NCBI RefSeq assembly: GCF_936943645.1 | Contig: NZ_CAKZJO010000114.1 | Location: forward strand, 1-41,298 | Source: an uncultured Bradyrhizobium sp. | GTDB taxonomy: Bacteria; Pseudomonadota; Alphaproteobacteria; Rhizobiales; Xanthobacteraceae | Length of the DNA stretch: 41,298 nt | Direction: 5' to 3' | Shown: positions 17,750 through 26,523 of the stretch, piece by piece | How the letters are laid out: each line of letters begins with the position of its first letter | How positions within the stretch are numbered: the stretch's first letter is position 1 | Position numbers and translations under genes: made by a program | Notes under the pieces: model-generated | What the model saw: the letters and a program-made list of their open reading frames with translations, nothing else | Databases searched by the model: none | Told to the model about the DNA's origin: nothing

Positions 17750-19609
17750 CTACCCCGTGGCCGCGTCGAACTCCGTGCTCGCCTCCAGCCATTGCTCCTC
17801 CGCCCGCGCCAGCGCATCGGCCGCATTGGCGCGCGCCTTTGACAGTTGCGCGGCCTGCTTGGGATCGCGCGTGAAAATGTCGGGCAAAGCGAGGGCCGTG
17901 TCGATCTTGCTGATGATCTCGCTGACGCGGGCAATCTCGGCTTCGGCTTCGGCGATGCGCTTCTTCAAGCCGCCGCGATTGTCCGATCTTGCGCGTTGCG
18001 GCTTCTCGGCTGGCGCGCTGCGCTCGCGCGGCGCTTCGGCATTGCGCGTGGACAGCACCAGGCGGCGGTATTCGTCGAGGTCGCCGTCGTAGTTGGTGAC
18101 GGTGCGGTCGGCGACGACCCAGAGGCGATCCGCGCAGGCCTCGATCAGATAGCGGTCGTGCGAAACCATGATCACCGCGCCGGGAAACTCGTTGATCGCC
18201 TCCGCAAGCGCGCCACGGCTATCGATGTCGAGATGGTTGGTCGGCTCGTCCAGGATGATCATGTTGGGGCCGAAGAAGGTCGCAAGGCCAAGGAGGAGCC
18301 GTGCTTTCTCGCCGCCCGAGAGCTTGCCGGCCTTGGTGTCGGCGGCCTTGCCGGAGAAGCCGATCGCGCCGGCGCGGGCGCGGACCTTGGCTTCGGGCGC
18401 ATCGCCCATCAGCTTGCGGACGTGATCGTAGGCGGAGGCGTCCTCGTTCAGCTCGTCGAGCTGATGTTGGGCGAAATAGGCGATCGACAGCTTGTCCGCG
18501 CGCGTCACCTTGCCCGAGAACGGCGCAAGACGCCCGGCGAGCAATTTTACAAGTGTCGACTTGCCGTTGCCGTTGGCCCCGAGGAGGGCGATGCGGTCGT
18601 CATTGTCGATGCGCAGGGTGACGCGATTGAGCACCGGGCTCGCCGGATCGTAGCCGACCGAGGCGTTGTCGACGGCGATGATCGGCGGCGACAGGATCTT
18701 CTCCGGCGCGGGGAAGGTGATCTCGCGCACGTCCTCGGTGACCAGCGCCGTGATTGGCTTCAGCCGCTCCAGCATCTTGACGCGGGATTGTGCCTGGCGC
18801 GCTTTCGAGGCCTTGGCCTTGAAGCGGTCGACGAAGGCCTGCAGGCGGGCGCGTTCGGCCTCTTGGCGCTTGACGGCCTTGGCATCGAGCAACTCGCGCG
18901 CGGCACGCTGCTCCTCGAACGACGAATACGTGCCCTTGTAGAGCGTGAGCCTGCCGCGCTCCAGATGCAGGATCTGGTCGACCGAGCTTTCGAGCAGATC
19001 GCGGTCGTGGCTGATCACGATCACCGTGCGCGGATAATGCGCGAGGTGATCCTCCAGCCACAGCGTGCCTTCGAGGTCGAGATAATTGGTGGGCTCGTCG
19101 AGCAGCAAGAGGTCGGGGGCCGCGAACAGCGTGGCGGCGAGCGCGACGCGCATGCGCCAGCCGCCGGAGAATTCGGCGCAGGGGCGGAGCTGGTCGGCGG
19201 CGGAGAAGCCGAGGCCGGACAGGATCGCGGCGGCGCGGCTCGGCGCCGAATGCGCGTCGATGTCGACGAGGCGGGTCTGGATCTCGGCGATCCGGTGCGG
19301 ATCGGTCGCGCTTTCGGCTTCGGTGAGCAGGGCATCGCGCTCGAGATCGGCCTTGAGCACGACGGAGATCAAGCTTTCGGGTCCGTTCGGGGCCTCCTGG
19401 GCGAGGCTGCCGATGCTCCAGCGCGGCGGCAAGGTCACCGAGCCGTGCTCGGCCGCGAGTTCCCCGCGGATCACCTTGAACAGTGTCGACTTGCCGGTGC
19501 CGTTGCGCCCGACCAGACCGACGCGCGATCCCGGCGTGATCTGCACGGAACTCTGGTCAATCAGAAGGCGTCCGGCGAGCCGGATGGAGAGGTCGTTGAT
19601 GACAAGCAT
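17750..19609 (-). CDS. ABC-F family ATPase (YheS/Uup type)
   Basis: This is a soluble protein with two ATP-binding cassettes and no membrane helices, 619 residues. Cassette 1 has GRNGTGKST (34-42), signature FSGGWRMRVALA and LLLDEPTNYLD. Cassette 2 has GANGNGKST, LSGGEKARLLLG and IILDEPTNHLD. The interdomain linker is rich in Arg and Lys, as in ABC-F proteins that act at the ribosomal E site. A C-terminal helical extension (about 540-619, IAEAEAEIARVSEIISKIDT) resembles the coiled coil of Uup/YheS. A housekeeping translation factor is likelier than an antibiotic-resistance factor. The start is the ATG at 19609. Confidence 0.92.
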   Translation of the reverse strand: MLVINDLSIRLAGRLLIDQSSVQITPGSRVGLVGRNGTGKSTLFKVIRGELAAEHGSVTLPPRWSIGSLAQEAPNGPESLISVVLKADLERDALLTEAESATDPHRIAEIQTRLVDIDAHSAPSRAAAILSGLGFSAADQLRPCAEFSGGWRMRVALAATLFAAPDLLLLDEPTNYLDLEGTLWLEDHLAHYPRTVIVISHDRDLLESSVDQILHLERGRLTLYKGTYSSFEEQRAARELLDAKAVKRQEAERARLQAFVDRFKAKASKARQAQSRVKMLERLKPITALVTEDVREITFPAPEKILSPPIIAVDNASVGYDPASPVLNRVTLRIDNDDRIALLGANGNGKSTLVKLLAGRLAPFSGKVTRADKLSIAYFAQHQLDELNEDASAYDHVRKLMGDAPEAKVRARAGAIGFSGKAADTKAGKLSGGEKARLLLGLATFFGPNMIILDEPTNHLDIDSRGALAEAINEFPGAVIMVSHDRYLIEACADRLWVVADRTVTNYDGDLDEYRRLVLSTRNAEAPRERSAPAEKPQRARSDNRGGLKKRIAEAEAEIARVSEIISKIDTALALPDIFTRDPKQAAQLSKARANAADALARAEEQWLEASTEFDAATG

Positions 19610-19651
19610 GCGGCCTTGTCACCGCAGCCGAGGTCAAACGCAAGCCGCAAC

Positions 19652-19825
19652 TTAATGGGGCTCGCGGTCGCGCCGCTCCAGCTCGTTGAGGAGCTGCTCG
19701 AGATGGGTCGGGAGCCGGGGTTCAGGACGAAGGCTCTGCTGGAGCCGTTCGCCCACGGCATCGCAGATCGATCGGCTGGTCCGCCGGTCGATCTGTTCGC
19801 TGTCATTGGCAGAAAGGCCAGCCAT
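19652..19825 (-). CDS. 57-residue protein, faintly NepR-like
   Basis: The ATG at 19825 (GGAA about ten bases upstream) gives 57 residues; a TTG at 19867 would add 14. The body reads SICDAVGERLQQSLRPEPRL followed by PTHLEQLLNELERRD, two amphipathic helices around an EPxLP turn. NepR anti-sigma factors of the alphaproteobacterial general stress response have the same order: an Ile/Gly-rich helix, an EPVP-like turn, then LLxxL. The match is by eye only. Unlike nepR it is not beside phyR or an ecfG sigma gene, so an unrelated small protein is equally possible. It lies 42 bases upstream of the ABC-F gene on the same strand. Confidence 0.5.
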   Translation of the reverse strand: MAGLSANDSEQIDRRTSRSICDAVGERLQQSLRPEPRLPTHLEQLLNELERRDREPH

Positions 19826-19962
19826 CGCGTTGGGTTCCGTGTTCTCATGGGTTCGACACGGTACCAAGTCATTGGCCCCCCAAATGGTTTCGCGATTCCC
19901 GGGGGATCCCCGGCATTCTCGTCAAAATTGCATGAATCGCGTCATGTCCGCCCAAAATGCGA

Positions 19963-19989
19963 AGCCCCGGCGGGGGGATCGCCGGGGCT
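19963..19989 (-). terminator. GC-rich stem-loop after the small secreted protein
   Basis: Arms AGCCCCGGCG (19963-19972) and CGCCGGGGCT (19980-19989) pair perfectly around a 7-base loop. Read on the minus strand the stem is followed by TCGCATTTTGG, a modest T-run, so it can end transcription of the gene at 20054-20305. Confidence 0.6.
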
Positions 19990-19999
19990 CCTCTTGGAA

Positions 20000-20024
20000 G
20001 GTACCTGAGGGGGGCGCAGGTACC
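20000..20024. repeat. second hairpin GGTACCTG/CAGGTACC
   Basis: Perfect 8-bp arms (20000-20007 and 20017-20024) flank a G-rich 9-base loop. It lies between the small secreted gene's stop and the terminator-like hairpin at 19963-19989, giving two stem-loops in tandem. Confidence 0.6.
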
Positions 20025-20053
20025 CCTTGGTTTTCAGGAAGGTGCTGTCGGGC

Positions 20054-20305
20054 TCAGTAGCAGCGGTTGATCAGCCGCCAGCGGGGTCCCCAGGGGGTCG
20101 GGACCAGCCGGCGCATATAGCAGCCGCCATAACCGTAGGAGACGGGGGCATAGAAACGCGGACCGCCCCAGCGGTAACCGCCGTGCCAGCCACCGCCATG
20201 CCAGCCCGGGCCGCCGCCATGCCAGTGAGCGGAGGCCGAGGTCGGCGCCAGCGCGGCTCCGAGCGCAACCGCAGCGACAGCGGCAAGCGAAAGTTTCCTC
20301 AACAT
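20054..20305 (-). CDS. small secreted Gly/His/Trp-rich protein
   Basis: The 83-residue precursor has a clear signal peptide (LAAVAAVALGAALAPTSASA, cleaved before HWHGG). The mature part is about 57 residues, dominated by HGG/WHGG repeats, and its C-terminal segment ends in CYMRR, TPWGPRW and NRCY. Two cysteines near the ends of that segment could form a disulfide. Short secreted proteins of this type are common in Bradyrhizobium and are sometimes called sulfur-globule-like; no function is established. The ATG is preceded by GAGGAG. The His/Gly repeats could bind metal, but that is inference. Confidence 0.8.
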   Translation of the reverse strand: MLRKLSLAAVAAVALGAALAPTSASAHWHGGGPGWHGGGWHGGYRWGGPRFYAPVSYGYGGCYMRRLVPTPWGPRWRLINRCY

Positions 20306-20617
20306 GGTGATCTCCTCAAAACTGCCGGCGCGGGGGGATCCGCGTCGATGGAAAGGCCGCCGAAACGGTCCGCCTCATGCTCAGGCTTCGGTTTCGATGG
20401 AATGAGCATAGGCCGGCAGGCCGAACCAAAGCCTGAATGGAGCCTTCAGATTGGGTTCATCTGGGTGAAATTGTCGTAACCCAAGCTGAAATCTCAGCTC
20501 CCGGTCCTGCGGCGAAGCGCCTGTGGCATCATCCCGGCGGTCGCTTGCCGGATGGCAAAGGCGCCGATATAAGCCCCGCAACCCGACAACCCCGGTTTTC
20601 TTCCCAAGGACAAGATT
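20306..20617. other. divergent region between small secreted gene and ndk
   Basis: No gene is seen. It contains an imperfect long inverted repeat, TCAGGCTTCGGTT (20381-20393) against AACCAAAGCCTGA (20424-20436), with one mismatch that would be G:U in RNA. The ndk promoter sits at 20545-20573. A promoter for the leftward gene was not recognised. Confidence 0.5.
20545..20573 (+). promoter_or_regulatory. sigma70-type promoter for ndk
   Basis: TTGCCG (20545-20550), exactly 17 bases, then TATAAG (20568-20573). Transcription would start near 20580 and leave a leader of about 38 bases before the ndk ATG with its AAGGACA ribosome site. Confidence 0.65.
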
Positions 20618-21040
20618 ATGGCCATCGAACGCACTTTCTCGATCATCAAGCCCGACGCGACCGCGCGTAACCTGACCGGCGCCGTCAATGCCGTGATCGA
20701 AAAAGCGGGCCTGCGCATCGTCGCGCAGAAGCGTATCCGCATGACCAAGGAACAGGCCGAGACCTTCTATGCCGTCCACAAGGCGCGGCCGTTCTTCGGC
20801 GAGCTCGTCGAGTTCATGACCTCCGGTCCGGTCGTCGTCCAGGTGCTGGAAGCCGAGAACGCCATCGCCAAGTATCGCGACGCGATGGGTGCGACCGATC
20901 CGTCCAAGGCTGCCGACGGCACCATCCGCAAGCTCTACGCAAAGTCGATCGGCGAAAACTCCGCGCACGGCTCGGATGCGCCGGAGACGGCCGCGATCGA
21001 GATCGCGCAGTTCTTCTCGGGCAACGAGATCGTCGGCTGA
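20618..21040 (+). CDS. ndk: nucleoside diphosphate kinase
   Basis: Ndk passes the gamma-phosphate of ATP to nucleoside diphosphates through a phosphohistidine. The 140-residue protein is full length. It has ERTFSIIKPDA at the start, RPFFGELVEFMTSGP in the Kpn-loop region and the active-site motif NSAHGSD with catalytic H117. The ATG follows AAGGACAAGATT. It has its own promoter; the TerC-family gene begins 42 bases after its stop on the same strand and may be read through. Confidence 0.98.
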   Translation: MAIERTFSIIKPDATARNLTGAVNAVIEKAGLRIVAQKRIRMTKEQAETFYAVHKARPFFGELVEFMTSGPVVVQVLEAENAIAKYRDAMGATDPSKAADGTIRKLYAKSIGENSAHGSDAPETAAIEIAQFFSGNEIVG

Positions 21041-21082
21041 TCAACCAGCCGTAAGCGAAAGACGAGGGCGAAAGGACTGATT

Positions 21083-21943
21083 GTGGACTGGCTCTGGCAG
21101 CTCTTCGATCCCGCGACGATCGGGGCATTCTTCACCCAGTTTCGCAATGAGATGGCTGCGCCGACTTTCTGGATCGCGGTCGGCAAGATCATCTGGATCA
21201 ACATCCTGCTCTCCGGCGACAACGCGCTGGTGATCGCGCTCGCGTGCCGCGGCCTCTCGCCGCGACACCGGCTGTGGGGCATGATCTTCGGTGCCGGCGC
21301 GGCGGTGATGCTGCGGATCATCTTCACCGGCATCGTCGCAACCCTGATGGAGCTGCCGTATCTCAAGCTGGTCGGCGGTCTCGCCCTGATCGTGATCGCG
21401 GCCAAGCTCCTGGTGCCGGAACACGAGGACGAGGACGACGTCGATGCTGCCTCGCATCTGTGGCAGGCGGTGCAGATCGTCGTGGTCGCGGACATCGTCA
21501 TGTCGCTCGACAACGTCATCGCGGTGGCTGCCGCGGCCAATGGCAGTGCGCCGCTCCTGGTCCTCGGCCTTGCGATCAGCGTGCCGCTGATCGTCGCCGG
21601 TGCGGCGCTGATCATGGCGCTGCTCGAAAAGCTGCCGGTGCTGGTCTGGGCTGGTGCTGCGCTGCTCGGCTGGATCGCGGGCGAGGTGATCTCGACCGAT
21701 CCCGGCGTCGCGCCGAAGCTGCACACGCTGTTCGATGGCCCGTTCGGCGCCTCGCTCGACGGCATGCTCGGCGCCCTGCGCATCCCGCCGCAATTCGGCC
21801 ATGGCGGGGCCGGCGGCGAATATTTCTGCGCCGCGCTCGGCGTCGTCGTCGTGCTCGTGGTCGGCTCCATCTGGCGTCGCCGCAAGCTGACCGCCGCGGC
21901 CCTGGAATCGTCCGAGCGCCACGCCGGGGCCTCGGCAGAGTAG
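21083..21943 (+). CDS. TerC-family integral membrane protein (YjbE type)
   Basis: The 286-residue protein starts with GTG behind GAAAGGA. It has at least seven hydrophobic helices and the two TerC motifs with acidic residues in the membrane: NILLSGDNALVIALA and DIVMSLDNVIAVAAAA. These paired Asp-Asn motifs are associated with metal-ion handling, manganese export in several characterised members. An acidic loop (PEHEDEDDVDAA) connects the halves, and the C terminus is extended by about 60 residues including a last helix. The gene converges on the DUF3240 gene of the metal-efflux operon, with seven bases between the stops. Confidence 0.88.
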   Translation: MDWLWQLFDPATIGAFFTQFRNEMAAPTFWIAVGKIIWINILLSGDNALVIALACRGLSPRHRLWGMIFGAGAAVMLRIIFTGIVATLMELPYLKLVGGLALIVIAAKLLVPEHEDEDDVDAASHLWQAVQIVVVADIVMSLDNVIAVAAAANGSAPLLVLGLAISVPLIVAGAALIMALLEKLPVLVWAGAALLGWIAGEVISTDPGVAPKLHTLFDGPFGASLDGMLGALRIPPQFGHGGAGGEYFCAALGVVVVLVVGSIWRRRKLTAAALESSERHAGASAE

Positions 21944-21950
21944 GGTTGGC

Positions 21951-22262
21951 CTAGTCGATCGTGCCGAGTTCCGTCACCGGCATGATCCAGTAGACGAGCT
22001 TCGTTCCAGCGAATGCAAGGCGCAGGCGCTCGAGCAGGCGGCTGGCATCGTTGCTCGCCAGCACCACCTGCACGATGGTCTGGTCGGCATGGCCCTTGAC
22101 GCGTTCGGCGGCCGTCAGCAATCGGACCTCGGCGCCGTGCCCTGAGCCCTGCGCGGCCGTGAACCCCGCAACCAGGTCGCTTTGCTCGGCGAGATGATCG
22201 AACACCTCGTCGCGGAGCTGATGTGGCACGATCAGGGTGAGACAGACGGGCTGCTCGATCAT
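21951..22262 (-). CDS. DUF3240 family protein of the RND operon
   Basis: The 103-residue protein (MIEQPVCLTLIVPHQLRDEV at the start, VYWIMPVTELGTID at the end) matches the DUF3240 pattern, a ferredoxin-like/PII-like small protein encoded beside CzcA/CusA pumps. Its role is not established; a regulatory or metal-sensing partner is a reasonable guess. Its ATG overlaps the pump's TGA (ATGA at 22259-22262), so the two are coupled. Confidence 0.82.
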   Translation of the reverse strand: MIEQPVCLTLIVPHQLRDEVFDHLAEQSDLVAGFTAAQGSGHGAEVRLLTAAERVKGHADQTIVQVVLASNDASRLLERLRLAFAGTKLVYWIMPVTELGTID

Positions 22263-25200
22263 TTCGCCACCTTCGTTGCCCCGCCATAGCGCCGATACAG
22301 GATCGGCAGGAGAATCAGGGTGAGCAGGGTGGAGGACAAGAGTCCTCCGATCACGACGACGGCGAGCGGTCGCTGCACCTCGGATCCCGGGCCAGTGGCG
22401 AACAGCAGCGGGATCAGGCCGAGCGCCGTGATGCTCGCGGTCATCAGCACCGGCCGAAGCCTGCGCATGGCGCCATCGACGACGATGCGATCCTCGGGCA
22501 GGCCGTGGGCGCGGAGCTGATTGAAGTAGGACACCAGCACGACGCCGTTGAGCACGGCGATGCCGAGCAGCGCGATGAATCCGACCGAGGCCGGCACCGA
22601 CAGATACTCGCCCGTCACCACCAGCGCGAACACGCCGCCGATCAGGGCAAAGGGAATGTTGACGAGCACCAGCAGGGCCTGGCGGATGGCCCCGAACGTG
22701 GTGAAGAGCAGCACGAAGATCAGGCCGATCGCGACGGGGACCACGATCGACAGGCGCGCGGCGGCGCGCTGCTGGTTCTCGAACTGCCCGCCCCAGGTCA
22801 GCCGGTAGCCGTTCGGAAGCGGCAGCTCGCTCGCCACCTTCTGGCGGGCCGCTTCGACGAAGCCGACCATGTCGCGGCCGCGCACGTTGGCGCGCACCAC
22901 GCTCATGCGGGCGCCGTCCTCGCGGTCGATCTTGACCGGGCCGTCGACGCGCTGGATGCGGGCGACCTGCGACAGCGCGACATGCCGCCCGGACGCCAGC
23001 GTCAGCGGCAGGCTCGCCAGCAGCGTCGGCGCCTCCCGCGTCGTCTCGCTGCCGCGGACGAGGATCGGCGTGCGGCGCCCTTCCTCGAGCGCGGTGCCGA
23101 TGGTCCGGCCCTCGATCTGGGTGCGCAGCGAGTTGACGATGGAATCCACGGTGAGGCCGAGGCGGCCGGCCTCCATGCGATTGACGGCAACTGTGTAATA
23201 TTGGGCGCCTTCGTTCAGCGTGGTGTAGACGTCCTCGGCGCCGTCGATGCTGGACAGGATGGCCGACAGCTTTGCCGCGGTCTCGTTTAGCCTGGCGATG
23301 TCGGGGCCGAAGATCTTGACGGCGACGTCGCCGCGCACGCCGCTGATCATCTCCTGCACGCGCATGTCGATGGGCTGGGTGAAGCTGAGCGAGATGCCGG
23401 GGAAGCCGGTCAAGACCTCGCGAAGCTTCTGCAGCAGGGCCTCGCGATTGTCGGTCGCGCGCTCGGCGGCGGGCTTGAGCACCAGGAACGTGTCGCTCTG
23501 GTTCGGGCCCATGGGGTCGAGGCCGAGCTCGTCCGATCCGGTCCGGGCGACGATGCCGGCGATGTCAGGCACGGCCAGAAGTGCGCTCTGCAGCCTTGCA
23601 TTTATCGCCAGCGACTCGTCGAGATTGACGGAGGGAAGCGTCTCCACGCTGACGATGACGTCGCCTTCATCCATCGTCGGCATGAAGGTCTTGCCGAGCT
23701 TGGTGTAGGCAAAGCCTGCCGCGACCAGGGCGATCAGCGCTGCAGCCATTACCTTGCGCTCGTTCCGCAAGGCCCAGTCCAATGCCGGCGCGTAGATCCG
23801 CTGGGCCGCGCGCACCAGCAGGGGATCGCGATGCGAGGCGGACTTCAGCACATAGGAGGTCGCGACCGGGATCACGGTGAGCGCCAGCAGCAGCGAACCG
23901 GCCAGCGCGAAAATGATGGCCAGCGCGACCGGGATGAACAGCTTGCCCTCGAGCCCCTGCAACGTCAGCAGGGGGATGAACACGATGATGATGATGAGCA
24001 CGCCCGAGGCGACCGGCTCCAGGATCTCGCAGACCGAGCGGTAGACCAAATGGATCAGCGGGGCCCCCTTGCCAGCGGTGTGCTTGCCGAGATTGCCGAC
24101 GATGTTCTCGACCACGACGACCAGCGCGTCGATCAGCATGCCGATCGCGATCGCAAGCCCGCCGAGGCTCATCAGATTGGCCGACATCCCGACGAGGCGC
24201 ATGATGATCAATGCGATCACGATGGCGAGCGGCAGGCTGAGGGCGATCACCAGCGAGGCCCGCCAGTTGCCGAGGAACAGCAGCAGCAGGACGATGACGA
24301 GGGCGGTCGCCTCGGCAAGTGCCCGCACCACGGTGCCGACGGCGCGGTTGACCAGGCGGCTGCGGTCATAGAACACGTTGATCGACACGCTCTTGGGCAG
24401 CGCGCCTTGCAACTCGTCGAGGCGGGTGCGGACGTCGCGGATGAGCTGACCCGCATTGGCGCCGCGCAGGCCGAGGACGAGGCCCTCGACGGTTTCGCCG
24501 CGGCCGTCCGCGGTGACGGCGCCATAACGCGTCAGCGTGCCGATCTTGACGCTCGCGACGTCGTTGACCAGGATCGGCACGCCTTCGCGGGTGTCGACGA
24601 CGATGGCCTTGATGTCCTCGACCGATCGGATGCTGCCTTCGATCCGAACCAGCGCGCTGTCCTCACCCTGGTTCACCCGTCCGGCGCCGTCGTTGCGGCT
24701 GTTGGCTTCGATGGCCCGGCGAAACAGCTCGTAGGATATGCCGCGCGCGGCCAGCGCATCGTTGCGCGGCACGATCTCGAAGGCACGGACATAGCCGCCG
24801 AGCGCGTTGACATCGGCAACGCCGGGCACCGTCCGCAAGGCAGGGCGGATCACCCAATCGAGCAGGGTGCGGCGTTCGGCGAGCGAAAGCTCCGGGCTGT
24901 CGATCGTGAACATGAACATCTCGCCGAGGGGGCTCGTGATCGGCGCAAGTCCACCGGTCACGCCTTCCGGGAAATCGCGCGAGATGTTCGACAGTCGCTC
25001 CGAAACCTGGTTGCGCGCCCAGTAGATGTCGGTGCCGTCCTCGAAATCGACGGTGATGTCGGCCAGCGCATATTTCGTGGTGGAGCGAAGCACTTTCTTG
25101 TTTGGCAATCCCAGCAGCTCGAGCTCGACCGGGACGGTGATGCGCTGCTCGACCTCTTCCGGGGTGAGGCCCGGCGCCTTCATGATGATCTTCACCTGGA

Positions 25201-25333
25201 CCGGCGAGACGTCGGGAAAGGCGTCGATCGGCAGGCCGGGCAGGAGGACGGCGCCGGCGCCGATCACCAGCAGCACGCCCAGCATCACGAACAATCGCTG
25301 CGACAATGCGAACGCAACCAGGCGGCGGAGCAT
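22259..25333 (-). CDS. heavy-metal efflux RND pump (CzcA/CusA family)
   Basis: This 1024-residue inner-membrane proton/metal antiporter has the full RND layout: helix 1, a large periplasmic loop, helices 2-6, a second loop and helices 8-12. In helix 4 it has AIAIGMLIDALVVVENIV with D402 and E408. CzcA-type pumps for Zn/Co/Cd have an additional Asp earlier (DFG), which is Ala here, as in CusA. The CusA methionine after the FMPxxxEGD segment is also absent (FMPTMDEGDVIVSVETLP). Substrate is therefore open: neither textbook Czc nor Cus. It starts directly after the adaptor stop (TAAATG). No outer-membrane channel gene is adjacent. Confidence 0.93.
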   Translation of the reverse strand: MLRRLVAFALSQRLFVMLGVLLVIGAGAVLLPGLPIDAFPDVSPVQVKIIMKAPGLTPEEVEQRITVPVELELLGLPNKKVLRSTTKYALADITVDFEDGTDIYWARNQVSERLSNISRDFPEGVTGGLAPITSPLGEMFMFTIDSPELSLAERRTLLDWVIRPALRTVPGVADVNALGGYVRAFEIVPRNDALAARGISYELFRRAIEANSRNDGAGRVNQGEDSALVRIEGSIRSVEDIKAIVVDTREGVPILVNDVASVKIGTLTRYGAVTADGRGETVEGLVLGLRGANAGQLIRDVRTRLDELQGALPKSVSINVFYDRSRLVNRAVGTVVRALAEATALVIVLLLLFLGNWRASLVIALSLPLAIVIALIIMRLVGMSANLMSLGGLAIAIGMLIDALVVVVENIVGNLGKHTAGKGAPLIHLVYRSVCEILEPVASGVLIIIIVFIPLLTLQGLEGKLFIPVALAIIFALAGSLLLALTVIPVATSYVLKSASHRDPLLVRAAQRIYAPALDWALRNERKVMAAALIALVAAGFAYTKLGKTFMPTMDEGDVIVSVETLPSVNLDESLAINARLQSALLAVPDIAGIVARTGSDELGLDPMGPNQSDTFLVLKPAAERATDNREALLQKLREVLTGFPGISLSFTQPIDMRVQEMISGVRGDVAVKIFGPDIARLNETAAKLSAILSSIDGAEDVYTTLNEGAQYYTVAVNRMEAGRLGLTVDSIVNSLRTQIEGRTIGTALEEGRRTPILVRGSETTREAPTLLASLPLTLASGRHVALSQVARIQRVDGPVKIDREDGARMSVVRANVRGRDMVGFVEAARQKVASELPLPNGYRLTWGGQFENQQRAAARLSIVVPVAIGLIFVLLFTTFGAIRQALLVLVNIPFALIGGVFALVVTGEYLSVPASVGFIALLGIAVLNGVVLVSYFNQLRAHGLPEDRIVVDGAMRRLRPVLMTASITALGLIPLLFATGPGSEVQRPLAVVVIGGLLSSTLLTLILLPILYRRYGGATKVAK

Positions 25334-26467
25334 TTACTGCCCCAGTCCAGAGAGAATGCCGCGAAGCGCCGAGATGCCGCCGATCGCGATCGCGTCCCGG
25401 TCCGTGATGGGGCCCGACACGACGACGTGGTCCTGATCTTCCGCGAGCAGCTTCACCGGGACGAGGCGGAAGCCGCCGTCGATGGCGACGAAGACTGACG
25501 TCTGCTCCCCGCGCCGGATCAGGCCGCTATAGGGAATCTCGAACGCGCTTTCGCCGGCGGAGAGAAATCCGATGCGCGCCGCGGTGGTTTGGCCGGGATG
25601 CAACTCGCCGTCGTTGGGGACTTCCGCGCGCACCAGAATGGTCTGGGTGGCGGGGTCGATGGTCTCGGAGACCAGCACGACCTTGCCGGGGGTGGCATAG
25701 CCCTCGATCTCGATCTTCGCGCCAGTGCGGATCGCTCGGATATTGGCGGCCGGCACTGCGATTTCGGCCCAGAGCGGCGACAGTCGCGCCAGCTTGACGA
25801 GCGGCGCGGATTGTTCGAGCCGCTGTCCTGGCGACACCGCAAGATCGACCACGGATGCGGTTTGCGGCGCGTTGACGGTGAGCGTTGCGCTGATCGCCGC
25901 TTCCTGGGTCAGCCGCAAGATGGCCTCGTCGGACATCCCGCTCAGGCGCAGCATCTGGCGCCGTTCGGCGACGACGAGAGCGGCCTGGCGCGCTTCGGCC
26001 TGGCTGGCCTCCAGCACGCGCTGCGGCACGGCCTTGCCCTCGAACAGATCGACGTTGCGATTGAGCTGCTGGCTGGCGAGGTGCTCCTGCGCGATCGCGT
26101 GCAGATAGTCGCGTTGCTGCGAGACGAAGCTTGGGCTCTCCAATTTGACCAGCGGCTGACCGGCCGTGACGCGGTCGCCGCGCCCGACCAGGAGATTGGC
26201 GACCATGCCGGCCACGGGCGCGCTGACCACCCACAATTGCTGCGTGGGAATCACGATCTGGACGGGATAGGGCAGCGTCAGATCGGTTCGGCTCGGAATC
26301 GGATGTGTGACGCGGACGCCGAGATTGCGCGCCTGCGCATCGCTCAGCTTCACCTCATCCTGTGCCATCGACGCGGAAGAAGGCAGGCTGAATGCGAGCG
26401 CAAGAAGGACCACGCCAACAGCTTTCCGGGCGCGGAGCGAACGGCAAATCCCTGGGTGGAGCTGCAT
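25334..26467 (-). CDS. RND periplasmic adaptor (CzcB/CusB family)
   Basis: The 377-residue membrane-fusion protein has a signal peptide (VVLLALAFSLPSSASMAQ). A barrel-sandwich/lipoyl half begins APVAGMVANLLVGRGDRVTAGQPL, then comes a helical hairpin (about 115-200) and the second lipoyl half (TVNAPQTASVVDLAVSPGQR). A beta-barrel (LWAEIAVPAANIRAIRTGAK) and a membrane-proximal domain complete it. It lacks the His- or Met-rich N-terminal stretches used for metal capture by some CzcB/CusB proteins. It is the first gene of the operon and lies about 58 bases downstream of a perfect FNR/FixK-type box. Confidence 0.9.
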   Translation of the reverse strand: MQLHPGICRSLRARKAVGVVLLALAFSLPSSASMAQDEVKLSDAQARNLGVRVTHPIPSRTDLTLPYPVQIVIPTQQLWVVSAPVAGMVANLLVGRGDRVTAGQPLVKLESPSFVSQQRDYLHAIAQEHLASQQLNRNVDLFEGKAVPQRVLEASQAEARQAALVVAERRQMLRLSGMSDEAILRLTQEAAISATLTVNAPQTASVVDLAVSPGQRLEQSAPLVKLARLSPLWAEIAVPAANIRAIRTGAKIEIEGYATPGKVVLVSETIDPATQTILVRAEVPNDGELHPGQTTAARIGFLSAGESAFEIPYSGLIRRGEQTSVFVAIDGGFRLVPVKLLAEDQDHVVVSGPITDRDAIAIGGISALRGILSGLGQ

Positions 26468-26523
26468 GGCGAATGGGAGTCCGGATCAACGTGGCTGCAC
26501 GCTAATCCGCCACGCCGCCGGCG

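Noticed and set aside
17846..20008. A 720-codon plus-strand frame opposite the ABC-F gene
   Set aside because: The ABC-F cassettes on the minus strand have all Walker and signature motifs; the opposite frame has none and is a GC-driven shadow.
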